This document shows, piece after piece, positions 45,801 through 58,859 of a DNA stretch of 64,000 nucleotides. How positions within the stretch are numbered: the stretch's first letter is position 1; every line of letters starts with the position of its first letter. Origin of the DNA: Erythroxylum novogranatense (taxonomy: Eukaryota; Streptophyta; Magnoliopsida; Malpighiales; Erythroxylaceae); the NCBI GenBank assembly GCA_029891385.1, contig CM057235.1, positions 23,863,120-23,927,119 of the forward strand. Direction: 5' to 3'. The position numbers and the translations under genes are program-made. The notes under the pieces were generated by a model, which did not search any database, was not told the DNA's origin, and saw nothing but the letters and a program-made list of their open reading frames with translations.

Positions 45801-46464
45801 AATGATTATAGAATTAATGGTGATCACAAGATGGAATTGTACACGCTTGTATTACACAAAAAAATCCTAACAAGAGGCAAAGACCAACATTGAGTCGAGA
45901 TGCTTGTGATGAGTGAAACAAAGGAAAGTGACTTAGGAAACCTGCATGGGTTAGCTGAAGTGGATCAGGATCGGACAAATGAAATAGAATGAAATGCATA
46001 TAGAACAGTGAAATGTCAAAAGAACACTGAATTTGGACTAAGAGTCAATGAAATATGAAGGATAAATGCGTTAGGTGGATTACCACCGGTTATAGTGAAA
46101 AATAGAGATAAGTGCCACTGTGTCGGTACCAAAGGAAAGGGAAGTGTTGCAGACAAGAGAAACTATTTTATTGTAAGTATCATAGTGACAAAGTGTACGC
46201 AGAATTGGCAAAAAGGGTATCAATGAAGTTATTGGAATAAGTCTGTATATTGAGAAAAAGGTATTGGATGGATAAAACGTGATAAGTGAACAGGTTCGGA
46301 AATAATAATTTGAGTCATAGCAACCGACTGCCTTACTGCGATTTTTTGGTAAAGGAATGATGGAGTGACTTAGTGTATGGGAATTGTAGGAACAAATGAT
46401 TACTGTCATATTGAACCGTGGACTGACAATTTTGAGGACGAAATTTTTCTAAGGAGGGGGGAGT
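42845..46464 (+). other. Element C internal region, non-coding
   Basis: Begins TTTAGG and the primer site TGGTATCAGAGCC (42851-42863, iMet type). The plus strand is purine-rich (many GAAA, GTGAAA runs) with stops in all forward frames, and the minus-strand open stretches have low-complexity Ser/His/Tyr-rich content and no motif. It ends with AATTTTGAGGACGAAATTTT and the tract AAGGAGGGGGGAG before the right LTR, the typical gypsy (Tekay/Del) 3' arrangement. Confidence 0.75.
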
Positions 46465-49400
46465 TGTAACATCTCACCCCCGATGGGAAGGGTAAAATAG
46501 TAAATTGGCTAGGGGTAAGAGTGATTAGGACTGCTTTGACATTGTTATACATACTGGTACTGGTGATCAGCGAAAATAGTGCACATGAAATAACTGTACA
46601 TGCATACATGACATTCCCAGTATTTGGGCCTAAATGACATTTTATTGTGATTAACGTGGTTATTGTGTGTGAAAAATTATTCTGAGTGAGCCATAGTGAG
46701 TTTTCCATTTTAAGAGATTTTTGGGAATTTTTTTGGAATTTTCCGGAGAAAATTCCCGGATCGGAGAAATCGCCAAGTGGCGAATCGGTTGCTTTTCGGT
46801 AGCCAAAATTGCTACCCAATGACACGACAATATTGGGTATATTATTTTGGAAGTGAAATGAGGGCCATTGGACTAGAATGGGTCATATTGTAGTAGGATT
46901 TCTAAATCCTATCCCTAATTTGTCTTTTAGCCATTTTGTCTCTTTCCTCACCAACTTGACACTTGTCCTATTGACTTAATGGGTTTTGTCTTTTGTTCCT
47001 TGCTTCTCTTGGTTATTGTCTTCATAAAAGAGTGAAAGATGCATTGTACTTGCTCATTTTTACTCATCCACCGAAACCTACTTTTATTTTCTCTTCTCCA
47101 TCGATTTTCTTCTCTTTAAGAAATCCTTCCTCCAAATCTTACCAAGCCGCTTTCTTTCCTTGATAAACCTACACATGTTTGGGATTAGAAGTGAGTGGAG
47201 AAGTGGTTGAGGTAGATAGCAAAGAAAGAATTGAAAGGAATTGAAGATTGGAAGCTAATTAGGTAAGTTGTATTGTTAAGCTTTAATTATGTAGTTAATG
47301 AATCATGGTTGTTAGATGCACTCAATGGGAATTTTGGTGTAATTATTATGCTTATTGATGGATTAATTTGATGATAATTATTGTTTGAATTGGTGGGTAT
47401 AAGACTAGGTTTAAGTATGACTTGAAAGTAATATGATTGAAGTGTTTTTAGCTTGATTTTGGATTGTATATTGATGACTAATCTTGCATGAAAATTAAGG
47501 GGTTGGTGCTGCCAAATTGTGGTAGGCATTCCTAGAGAATGTATGAATGATATAGGGACTGATTGTGTGTCCAATTGGGATGCTTATGGTAGTAGAATTT
47601 AAATTGGCATGATAGGAAATGTCTTTGAGTATTAAAGCTGAAAATTGGTTTTTGACCTATTGTACTGTTTTGAGCATAACTCATTGTGTGGTTATGAAAA
47701 TGAGGTGAGGTTTGTGTAAAATAAACTTTGGTTTGTTGGCTACAGTTTTGTGTGAAATAGGTATTGTCTAATTTTAGCCTTAAGAGGTTGAATTTTGGAT
47801 TGGAACGTTACTATTGTAGTTTCTGTGAACAGTAACCAAAACTATGATCTACTAGTTTTGATGATTTTTCTCAATTAATTTAGAAGGAATTAGGGAAAAT
47901 GGTCTTCATGAAAGTTGAAGCCTATTAAGTAAGCTTTCCATTCCCACTGATTTTTGCAGTTTTTTGATCTGTATATTGAGAGATATGCACTGTGGAATAT
48001 TGACTGATTTTGAGCATTTTGTGGAAACCTAGACTAAGTGTGAATTTGGTGCACATTCTGATTAGAAGCAATTTTAGCAATTTCTGTGAATTGAATTGGC
48101 TTGCGTAATCTTCTGAAGAGTTGTAGATGAAACAATTATCTTGAAAATGATATATAGCATGTGATTTTTGGAGATCATATTTGGGAGTTATGAGTTTTCA
48201 AATACTGAACCTGCATTAGGTTATTAACTGCCCTGATCAGCAGAAACTTGCATGACAAGTTTGAAATTGTTAGGGATGGAATTGGATTCTGAGTTTTTCA
48301 TGAAAATTTAAGTATGAGATCTTATCTTTCCAGTGATATAAGGTAGTGATTTTTTTTTAAATTTGTGCTAGGAGATATGCTGCTTTGAAATGTACTGTTC
48401 AGATTGGGAAATTTTAGTGGGCAGATGCTTTGGTGAATTGTTTGGCCTAGTTAGCAAATGAATTTGAGTTCAGGTTGTTCATGAAAGTTGTAGATAACAT
48501 TGGGATCTTTCTGAACATATTTATTGTGTAATTGTTGACAAAGGAAATGAGAATTTATTGAATTTACAAGATACTGTACTGTTTTAAAACCCATTAACTA
48601 AGCAGTAGGTTTAATTGGATTTTTGACACCCTTAGGGGTGAAATTGATTTTTATGGCCTTCATGAAACTTGTAGAGTTTTTCATGATCTTTCCAACGAGA
48701 TTTGGTTTGTAATGTTCTTAAATGTGTGCAAAGAGTTATGAATGATTGAATTTCGGTTGGAAAAATAGGAAAAAGAGAAGGGAATAGGGGTAGCATATAT
48801 ATATATATATATTAATTGTTTTATTTGATTTTTGGACCTATAAAGGTACGAATTGAGTACTGTCAGTGTCGTTAGATTTCTAATTTTTAGACGAATTTTT
48901 GTGATTGAAAATTTGGATTTAGGACCGGGAAAATCATGAACATGCATTGTACACATTTTAAGTGCTACATGTGCATTTTGAAATATTTCTGATTGGATTT
49001 TTGGTAATCATTGCATACTGTTACTGGTTTAGAGGCACATTTGGAGCGTCGGTCTACAGATGTCACTTAGACTTCCAGGTATTAGCTCGGAAGTACAGGT
49101 GAGTAACCTAGTTGGTTCCTCAATCTATATGTGATTAAAATTATGTGTTTATGCTATGTGGAGATAATGGAGGGCTTATGTGTGTTTGCTTTTGATTGAT
49201 TTCGGACCATAGGTGTCCGAAATATTGGGAACTTGATATTGAAGTGCTATTTGTGTGTATCTGTTTGTGAATGATTACGTTTGAAATCTCGGACCAAAGG
49301 TCCGAGGGATGGGGGTGATTTGACATTGAAGTAAAACTGCTTGTGAATGTAAAAAAATTGGTTATGGTGAAATCTTGACCGAAGGTCCAAGGATCGAATT

Positions 49401-50248
49401 GGGCATTGAAATGTAAACTGACAGTAAATGTAAATTGGGACATACGCATTCATGCATAAAGGCATGTTCAGATAATGATAGTTGTGACCTGAGTCGCCAC
49501 TGTTACACACTGTTACTGAACCGAGCCTCGAGCTCGAGGGGAGTTAGTGCATCCTGCATGAGGGCTCTCCTACTCGCTAGATGCGTCTACTGAATACTGA
49601 TCACTGTTAAGCGCTCGGTCACAACACTGTAATAAACTAGAAATGAGTCACATGTGCATTGCATACAAATGTGATAACTGATTTACGAAATTGCCTAAGT
49701 TCTGTAATTGTTATATGATAATACTGAATGTATAATTAGTTGAAATCGTGAGTTGCTTGCGATATGCATGAATTGGGTGAACCATCGATGATGGTTTCTC
49801 ACTGAGTTCGCAAAACTCACCCAAAATTTGCATCTATTTTTCAGGTCTTGAAGAATACCCCGTTTGACACGGGAGTATGTCTACTGTATGCAAGTGAAAG
49901 ATAGAGGTCGGGATCAGTTCGCGTCTACATTAGTGTCTCATAATTGTACTTCAAAATCTCTGTAAAAGAATGCTCTGTATTTATGGTGAGCCCAATATGG
50001 TTAAGGCTTTTTGTTCATTAAATGGCTATTGTAATTATTATTGATTATGTAATAACGAAAATGCTTCCTTTTCCGTGGGCATGAGTTGTCTCTTCGCTTT
50101 TCGAGCGAATGAATGTTTTTTTTATTTTAAAAAAAACATATTAATATTGAGTTTTGACTGACTGATGTAGCACGCCACCCTTGCGGGGCACGGACTCGGA
50201 TATCACCAACGATGTCAGGTTCGGGTCACGCGGGAGTGGGGTGTTACA
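46465..50248 (+). repeat. Element C right LTR, complete
   Basis: 3784 bp, TGTAACATCTCACCCCCGAT to CGGGAGTGGGGTGTTACA. It contains a TA dinucleotide run near 48796-48814, also present in shorter form at 41380-41396 of the left copy. Chromovirus A LTR sequence resumes directly at 50249. Confidence 0.88.
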
Positions 50249-50788
50249 AACAGTGTCACACACATGCAGCAAGCATACACATATTGGCCATACACACAAC
50301 AACAATAAATATATTACCCACCTAATATCGCTCGAGAATCAAGCTCACTGTGGTCCTTCCTCTTGCGATTGGGTCAATTCGGCTTGGTTTCCTATAACAA
50401 ACCAAGTTTCCATTCAATTAACATTCAAAAGAAATATTCAAAAGCTTGGAAACCAAAAGGAAAAGCATGAAAAGTCTACATTCGACTTCCACCTAAATTC
50501 CCGAACCCTTAGAGGCTAATTCCAAACTTCCTTTCTACATACAACTTGTAGTCCTTTTCTTCTAGATCACAACGAATCCAAAATCACCTCAATTGGACAT
50601 CTACATCCCAAGGTGTACTCAAATTACCAAAACTCATCGCTGCTGGAAACAGGGGCTCGCCGCGGTGAAGCCCCGTTCGTCGCGGCAAACGCCCGTGCTC
50701 GTCTCGGCGAGTACACTAGTGTGTGCCGCGGCGTGCACCATCCTCTCGCACGTCGCGACGTGCTCCTCACTCTCGTCGCGATGTTGCC
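50249..50788 (-). repeat. Chromovirus A 5' LTR (right copy), first part
   Basis: AACAGTGTCACAC onward matches 26862-27400 of the left LTR, including the GC-rich CGTCGCGACG block at 50655-50788. The part of the LTR to the left of this, with A's primer site, was lost in the C-associated deletion. It ends at TSD copy TTGCC (50784-50788) of D. Confidence 0.85.
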
Positions 50789-53700
50789 TGTTGGGACCCG
50801 ATCTGGAAACCGAATCCCAACCGAAAAAGCAGAACGGAAAACGGAATCGAATGGAAACAAAAATTTCGCAACAAAATTTTGAATCAGAAAACAAAGCATT
50901 CGATAACGCGAAACGAAAAACGAAGCAGAATCGAATAACATAATACGGAAAACAAAATCGAGAGCGAATCAAAAGCGATTCGAATATACGAAAGTGGAAA
51001 CAAACACTTAACAAAGCGAATCCGACATCCGAAAACAATAACCAGAGAAACACAAAGTATGGAAAACTTATCGCGTTGGATTACCTCGACTAACCATCCG
51101 AAATCCGGTATAATTTTTTTTTCTCTTATTCATTCCTTTTTTCTTTAGTCAATCACATTCAAATCATAATCAATCCATACAATTTCCTTTTTGGAAATTT
51201 ATCCTCATATAACACTCAATTCATATAATTTGTCTTAATCACGCAAATCTCATCTTTACCAAACTAACTTCTTAATTCTTATTCTTATCTTAACCCGATT
51301 TTTACCGAAAATCGGGCAGCATAACGGCTGTATTTTGACAGCCCAAAAATTTCTGCAAAGGCAAAAACACACTTCTAATATCTCAACCCAATAGCACAAA
51401 TCAACATCGGACCTCCCGTCCGGAATCCGAAATACCAATGAACGCACATCTAAACCTAACACTTCAAAATCCTCAATCGATCATATAAAATCTCAATCAA
51501 TCCCACCACATTCAATATCTCAAATCCATATGCAAAATCCACATTCAATATCCAATTACATACATAAAGCATAATCATACTCGATTATGATCATAAAATC
51601 AATATCCAAGTCTCAATTCATATACATCCCGTAATAACTGCTTTATATACACAAAAGGCAATTCAAGCCAAAAACAATATCAATTCTCAATTTACACAAA
51701 AATACAAATGCGGCAAAATTGAACTTGACGCTCTTTCATCCGATCTCCTGCTCGAAAACCTAGAGATGGGGATGAAAGGGGGGTGAGCTCGGAAGCTCGT
51801 GGATAATATATTTATAAATTGAAACATAAGCAAAAACATTTCTCAAAACATTTGTTATTTTGCAAATCTTTCAACAAAAACTTATTTCTTCAACTTTCCA
51901 CATTTTCATATTCTTTATTACTAATTTCCAAAAATTTCTCGATTTCAAAGCTCAATTTCTCATTCAAATTCTCAAATCATTCCAAATCATGCATACATGA
52001 ATGCAACACATTTTCAATGCATCACAAATATGAACAAAAGCAAAACGCACATAACATTTCAAAATGGTTTGATGTTGGACCCCACACCCCACCCGTAGGT
52101 GTTTGCAAGTTATACTGCGGCGTGTGTTTGTCGGTTATACCGCGACATCCAACACAAATCACAATAACACATTAAATGGTTTGATTTGGTCCATAATAGG
52201 ACGTACTGCACATTTCCGCATAGCGATCATGTGCAGCCGTGAAGGGAGTTCGTGATCGGAACTCCATTGCCTCTTGCGGGTAGCCGGCGAAGGCTTAAAC
52301 AAGTAGAGGCGATGCAACGACTCACAAAAGGACCTGACCAAACCCACATAGCACATAAGCAAAACGGAATTTCAGATTGCTCGAAGGCACTTTTCAAAAT
52401 CTTAATTTTCTTAAAATTTTTCATATCATATCATCATAATGTGTCATAAATGACACCAACATATATCTACATGAATTCATATAACAAATCGAATGCAATT
52501 CACTTAAATCACATATTCATCAAATTCATCACAATATATGCACTAATTCTTTAAATCATTTAAATCATAAATCAAATAATTTGAAAACCATGAATTTCAT
52601 AATTTTTGCATTTTCTAAAACTCATTTTAACCCTTCGAAATCATAATTTCAAACATTTACATCCTTTTTCAAACATTTTTATCAACAATAATTTATCAAA
52701 AATCAAATTTTGTTTTCTTTAATTTTCAAAAATTCACATATAGCTTATAAATCAAAATATAAATATACTACCCACCTCATATCCATGCTAACAACTTGCT
52801 TTGTGCCTCAATTGCTCCAAAGCCTCCTTCTTTCTTCCAATTTAACATTCCCTAAAGCAATGTCATCAAAATTCAATCTCATAAATAACTTAATCCTTGA
52901 TTTGATGCATAAGTCATCAATTCATACTAATTCAAGATATGTACATCATTAATTTCTAAAATCCCCAAATTCCAAATTGAACCTAAACCAATTCAATCAA
53001 ATTCAATATCATAATTAACTTAATTTCTCAAATTGAGCTTAGAAAACATCAATTCCTCACATATTCAAGCTATTTCAATCTCCAATTTTGAAAATCCTCA
53101 ATTTTCAAAATTGGCCTAAACCAATTTACACAAATTCAATACCATAAATCGCAATTTCTTCAAAATTGATTTCATATTTCACCAATTCCTACTATTATCG
53201 ATGATTCTACACCATTAATTCACAAAATCCCCAAATTCCTAATTTGGCCTAAACCCCCAATTTACAATTTTTCAAATTAAACTTCACCTAAAGCATAAAC
53301 ATCAAAATTAACTTAGGATATCTCAAATTCATCACTAATTCAAGCAATCTAAAGCAACAATTTCAAAAACCCCCAAATTCAAACTTTGACATAATCCTAA
53401 TCACTCAATTAACCAAAATTAAATCTCACTTAAGGCATATTCATCACAATTCACTTTATAAACTACAAACTCATATCATTTTCCATGATTCTAAGCCATC
53501 AATTTTTAAAAACTCCAACTTCTAAAATTGGGCAAAATCTCTACTCACACAAAATCCAAAATTAAATCTAACATACTTGGCAATCTCTCAAATTAACTTC
53601 AAATACCACAAACCCACATCATAATCATGCTAAAATAACCAAAAGCTCATCAAAATTTATCAAAAACTTAAAATTTAAAGATTTTCTTTTATCTCTTCCA

Positions 53701-55511
53701 CCTCCATTTTCGGATATTCTAAGCCCCAAGAGAAGTTTTCCTCTTCTTCCATATGTTTCCTCTTGAAACTACTTCAAAATCCTTTAAGAACCCAAGAGAA
53801 ATCCAAAACTCACCTTACTCTTTCTTCTTTTCTTCCTTCTTTCCCTCTTCGTTATTTCTCTTCTCTTTTTATTTCACTTCTTTCATTTTCCAGACTCTTC
53901 CACGACACTCCTCTGATTTCAAGGTGCCAAGTCATTAAAATGGGGCACAAATGACCAAGTTGCCCCTCACTTATTTGCCTATTTCCAAAATTGCCCCTGT
54001 AGGAACTTGAAAAACTGACTACTTGCGTCTTGTTTTCAAGCATCTAAACGAAATAATTTGGAAAAACTTTCTTCTTGAAAATTGTTCCTCTAGATCATAC
54101 AAAATCCAACGCCACCAACCACGCTCAATTCGGATCAGAAATGAAGAATTTATAGCCGAAATACTATCTGAACTTCACAAAATCCGAGACTGAACATTAA
54201 CATCACTTCAGTCCAGAAATTAACAATCTTAGGGATGAAATTAAATTTCGATCCCTTCACAAGAGTTGTAGCCCTATATCTTAATTTTATTTTCCCTCAA
54301 GAATAAACTCAATCGGAGTTGTACAGCTCCTGAATTTCGCAAAATACCGAACCATGTTCAGAAAATTATCCAACTTATAACCTATAACCAAATCTCCTAC
54401 TTTGGTTCAATCAATCTCTTTCCATTTAATCTCCTAAAAATCATAATTCTTCAAGAAAATGAAATTAATTATCTTAGGAATCCAACGCTTCGAGAATCAA
54501 ATCAATCGGATGTCGGACGAAGGAATTATAAGCAAAAGATTACAAAAGGGATCGGATTAAAAACAAAGTAACGGAACTTCAAAACCGAACTTTTCAAAAA
54601 TCATATCTCTCGATCCCGAACTCGGAATTTGACAAATTTGGGGTCAATAAAAATATAAAAGGAAGCTTTACAACTTCCCTGAAGTACTCAAAATCAAATT
54701 AGGTCTCGAAAGAGGTCAAAACCTCAATCAAAGATTCTGTCCAAAACAGCTTTTCCTAAACGACTTCCAATTTTTCATCGCTCATAACTCCTAGCCCCGA
54801 TATTGAAAAATTGCAAACTTTATATCAATGGAAAGATAAAAACATCATCTAAAACTTTAATGAATATCACTTACTCTAATTCAAACTAAATCCATACGAC
54901 GAGTGGCCTCGAAGCATAGAACACACAAATCTATACTTAATAGCATTTTCAAAACAAAGCATATCTTCAGAAAATCATATCTCTCAATCTCGACATCGAA
55001 AAATAGCAAACTTTATGTCCACAAAAAGCTCTCTACAGAGGCTACAATTTTCATGTTGATCATTTTCTCGAATTTTGCCTAAATCAAAAAGTCAACTTTT
55101 CTTCGAAAAGTCAAACTCTAAGCGAACTTTGACTGATCATAACTCTCACTTCCGATATCGAAAAATATCAAACTTTATGGCTACAAAAAGCTCTTGACAT
55201 AAACTACAAGTTTCCAGAAGACAATTTTCTCAAATTTTGCCTCAAACAAAAAGTCAACTTTCTTAATTTTTCAAATTCTCTCTCTTTTCTCTTTATTTCT
55301 TGATTTTCTACTAATTTTTAAATCAATTCATTCGCTTAAACTTTCATAACTCATACAAATCTCCACAATTATCAAATACATTGAAAATTCATAATTCTTT
55401 TCTCAAATTTTCCTTAAAGCATAATTTCATCTATAACATAATACTTAAACAAAACACTCATTCAATTTTATTTACTATTTGTAAATTCCAATTAGAGATC
55501 GGGGTCCAATA
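50789..55511 (-). mobile_element. Solo LTR D inserted in the right LTR of A
   Basis: Starts TGTTGGGACCCGATCT and ends AGATCGGGGTCCAATA, an imperfect inverted terminal pair; the expected final CA reads TA. Five-bp duplications TTGCC flank it (50784-50788 and 55512-55516). About 4.7 kb, AT-rich and non-coding throughout. The GGGTGAGCTCGGAAGCTCGTGG block at 51779-51800 corresponds to a block in A's LTR in the same orientation (26330-26352). I read it as a solo LTR of a related gypsy family. Confidence 0.75.
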
Positions 55512-56260
55512 TTGCCCTTCCCACACGTCGTGGCAAACCTAAAATTTGCACATCGCGACGAACTCGTACGTCGTGGCGTGTTCATATGCATGTCGCGACG
55601 TGCGGGCCTGGAGAACGATTCCGTACCTAATTTTCCAGCATTTTCACACTTTAATCCTTCCCCAAACACAAATGTAACACCCTTAAACCTTGATTCAAGT
55701 CTCATACTACATTGCTAACTCAATCAAACCTTAAAATCTACCACAAACTCCTCAACCCAAGGATTTCACTTAGGTTTTTTCGAAAAACCCTAAACCACCG
55801 ATTCTAACATATTCAACTCTATTCCAAGGTTTAATTTCACTACAACAAGATTACAAGAGGCTAAAATTACCTGAAAATAGTTCCAATTTGTCGAAAAACT
55901 CAAGAATCACAAAGCCCTATTTCTCTTCTCTTCTTCTTCACCCATGACACTCTCCTTCCCTTTCTTCTTCTTTTTCTTTCTTTCTTTTCTTTCTCTTCTA
56001 ATTCTTTCACTTATATCTAAAGGAGATGGGTAAAGACCATTTTACCCCTCCTTCAAAGCCTTAACTTAATCCAACCTAAACAATCTTCCCAAAATACCCT
56101 CACGCACTCTTACCCTTAAATTCCTATTTAAACCACATTAAACTCAAATAAATCTCAATTATCCACTAACACTCTCAATTTAAATCAAACTAAGCCTTAA
56201 TCACACAGTAAACACAATTCATGGTGAATAACATAAATAAGAAAAATTCGGGGCCCAACA
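55512..56260 (-). repeat. Chromovirus A 5' LTR (right copy), second part
   Basis: Matches 27391-28532 of the left LTR without the 398-bp SINE-like insertion, which shows the empty site (CTCATACTACATTGC near 55700). Ends GGGGCCCAACA, then TSD AACTC. Confidence 0.9.
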
Positions 56261-56265
56261 AACTC

Positions 56266-56599
56266 GCTGTGACCTTCGAAAGGCTAACGGTTTCTCTGTT
56301 GAATTGATTGTCTTAGGTTATGTTGGTGGTGTTTCTGCTGAATCAATTCCCATGGGTTCTGTTGGTGGGGTAAGGCTCGTCACATATTGCGTTTGTTTTG
56401 ATTATATGTAGTGCATTTGGATTTTCATTGTGTTACAGTAGTTAATTTGGGTTTGCATGGTGGAGGCAAGCTAGTAAACATTTTGCCTTTGAAGTGTTCG
56501 ACGAAAGTCGTTCAGTAGTTTTCTTAATGTGATTGGGATTGTTTGAACAACTGGCGTAAAACATGTGGGATAACAAGTAGGTGATTGATAGGTAAATTA
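56266..56599. other. Unassigned flank right of chromovirus A
   Basis: Contains an imperfect direct repeat of GTTGGTGGTGTTTCTGCTGA / GTTCTGTTGGTGGGG near 56325-56370. No protein recognised. Confidence 0.3.
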
Positions 56600-57760
56600 A
56601 ATCTCCATAGGAAAGGCAATTGTTACTTCAGGAACTGATTCTTCTGTCGATATAACTTATTATATGTTTTAATTGAGGAGATGCAAACACCTAGGTATTT
56701 GAATGAATTGATTCCAAGTTTAAGGTTCCAGTTTAATGTATCATAATTTTTAATTGCAAGATAAGTAAATAGAGCTCTTGTCAAGGTTATATTCTAGACC
56801 TAATATTTCCGTGAATGATATTAAGGATCTCTTCAATATGTCAAATGGCTCATTATCTACAACTCATAGTATTAGTCAATCATTAGCAAAAGCATGTTTA
56901 GAGATTTGGAGTTCCTAACATCTATTGTGGTACTTAAAACTCAAATTATTATTGAAAAAGGGTGGTGATTTTGTTCAATATCATATCAATAGTAAAGAGA
57001 AATAGGGACAAAGGTTCCCCTTACCTTATCCCTTATTTGCTTTGAATAAATAAGATGGCTCACCATTTATAATCACTATAAAGGTCACAGTAGTTAGGCA
57101 TTTAGTAATCCATTCTAAAATAACCAAAAGCTTGGAGAGCATCAAATATGAATTCCCAACTAATTGTATGAAAAGTCTTAATGAATTTAATTGTAATTAC
57201 ATAACTTTTAATGGATTTGTTGCTAGAGTGACCCATAGAAAACTCTTGAGCTATGCAAACATTGTCTCTTATATTCCTACCTTTAACATATGCTCCCTCA
57301 CAAGCATTTAAGAAACTTTTGAGTTTATTTTTTACCCTCTTAGCTATTATCTTGAAGATAAGTTATTAAATGACAATGTAACATGAAATTGGCCTGCATT
57401 CCTTAAGATTTTCTAGAATTGGAGTCTTAGGAATTAGGCTGACAAATGTTTTGTTTAGTTCAGAAAAAGACATTTGACATCAAAGAACTCTTAGACAGTA
57501 TTATTGATGAATAGAGAATCAATGAGGCTCCAAGTGGATTGAAATAATTTAGCACTAAAGTCATCTAATCCTAGTGCTTTGTTATGTTTGAATAAGAAAA
57601 TAGAAGATCTAATCGCCTTTGGAGTAACTTTCCTTGTAAGTTCCAAATAGGTTTGCAAAGTAACCTTAAGCCATTAATTTCATATTGTCCTAATCCTTTA
57701 CCACTGTTCAATTTAGTGCTTTGAAGCATAATATGTTGGCCTTATTCCTTCTCCCCTTGA
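56600..57760 (-). pseudogene. LINE (non-LTR retrotransposon) reverse-transcriptase relic
   Basis: Minus-strand reading with several stops shows the plant L1-type RT order: GLDDFSAKLFQSTWSLIDS (near 57560), FVSLIPKTPILENLKECRPI then SC (near 57430), IIAKRVKNKLKSFL, GRNIRDNVCIAQEF (near 57270) and a GIR..GEPLS-like box with LFLF (near 57020). It is truncated at both ends; the YxDD box is not confidently seen. Both strands are AT-rich around it. Confidence 0.75.
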
Positions 57761-58859
57761 TTATGTTATGAAACGCTTTGAAGAACATGATTGTTAAGAT
57801 GGGATTTGATGTATAAAGAATGAAAGGCCAAAAGTTAATATAGTGTGCAACAATATGGATGAAGAATATATGGAAGCCTTACATAAGATACAATTTTTTT
57901 TAAAAATAAGACATTCCATGATTCTCATTTTTAAAATAAGACATTCCACGATTCTCATTTTTAAAATAAGACATGTGATGTTAACTAATAAACTAGTTCT
58001 TACTGATTGCTTGTACGTTCATAGTTACAAATTCAATCTTCTTGTTGTGAATAACTAATACACTAGTCCTTATAATCATTCCACTATTAATGAAGCAACT
58101 TATTTCCTCAATATACTTGATAGTTTCAGTAAGTGCACATGGACTTACTGAGATTTAAATCTCAAACCATATCTATTCTTATGTTCTTTAAAATGTTTAA
58201 ATTTTAATTTAAATTACCAACTAAGATGATTGGAATAGATAATAGATTTGAATTCAAAAATTTTTCTTATTATTCCTCTATCCCAATTTGGTATTATTCA
58301 TCAAAGGTATTATGTTTAAACTCTTAAGCAAAATGATATTGTGGAATATAAACATAAACACCATTCACAAATAGCCAAATTTGTTATGTTTCACTTAGGA
58401 CTGCCTAAGAACTTTTGGACATACACTATAATGACTGCCACTCGTAATACAATCTTTAGTCTCCTTATTCTTATCAATCTCTTTAGTCACAATTAGCCAA
58501 ATAGACATTGTGGAATGTAATACAATCTCTGGAAAACTACCGAGAATTCTTATCAATCTCCTGTCTATCCCTCTTCACTCGTAAACTATGCTTTGCAGTC
58601 TCCTTATTCTAACTAACTACTATGATTATCTACTACTACGATTACCTTTAATTGAAATAAAGTTAATTGCCTTAATAATACCTTAAACAATTACCTTTAA
58701 CTGAAATAAAGTTTAGCGGCCTTTCAAAACAATAACCTTTCAATTTTTCTGAAGATGTCAACTCTAATTAATATATCTGCAAAACAAGTTACAACAAGAA
58801 AAAAGCAAGAAGATGTAACAACTTTCTAGTGACTAAATAAGAAGTATACACTTTCCCAT
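57761..58859. other. AT-rich intergenic stretch with a 30-bp tandem repeat
   Basis: Apart from the repeat at 57901-57974 nothing is recognised. An ACTAATAAACTAGTTCTTA / ACTAATACACTAGTCCTTA direct repeat lies at 57975-58073, and CTTTAATTGAAATAAAGTT / CTTTAACTGAAATAAAGTT at 58650-58713. Confidence 0.4.
57901..57974 (+). repeat. 30-bp tandem repeat, two and a half units
   Basis: Units 57901-57930 and 57931-57960 (TTAAAATAAGACATTCCACG plus ATTCTCATTT) differ at two or three positions; a third partial copy ends at 57974. Confidence 0.8.

Larger units (their letters stand above)
40030..50248 (+). mobile_element. LARD-like non-coding gypsy retrotransposon C
   Basis: Left LTR remnant about 40030-42844, primer site 42851-42863, internal region 42845-46464, polypurine tract and right LTR 46465-50248 (TGTAACATCTCACCC to GGAGTGGGGTGTTACA, 3784 bp). 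The two LTRs are highly similar over long blocks. The 3.6 kb internal region encodes no gag or pol, yet priming sites are intact. Long LTRs with a non-coding interior of this size are what is described for large retrotransposon derivatives (LARDs). The left LTR lacks its first ~985 bp because of a deletion that also cut A. Confidence 0.85.
25922..56260 (-). mobile_element. Tekay-like chromovirus A (Ty3/gypsy), host of a nested stack
   Basis: Outer limits are TGTTGGGCC (25922) and GGCCCAACA (56260), with the 5-bp duplication AACTC on both sides (25917-25921 and 56261-56265). Minus-strand order: right LTR, gag, protease, RT, RNase H, integrase, chromodomain, polypurine tract, left LTR. It is split by solo LTR B in pol, by element C between gag and the right LTR, by solo LTR D in the right LTR and by a SINE-like foldback in the left LTR. 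Without insertions the left LTR is about 2.2 kb. The chromodomain and domain order place it in the Tekay/Del group of plant chromoviruses. Confidence 0.9.

Noticed and set aside
43149..46825. Several 60-140 codon minus-strand frames in element C
   Set aside because: They arise from purine-rich plus-strand sequence read in antisense, are Ser/His/Tyr-rich and share no known domain.
50593..51053. Overlapping frames in several phases across the A/D junction
   Set aside because: Produced by GC-rich repeat and by the D LTR start; they cross an insertion boundary.
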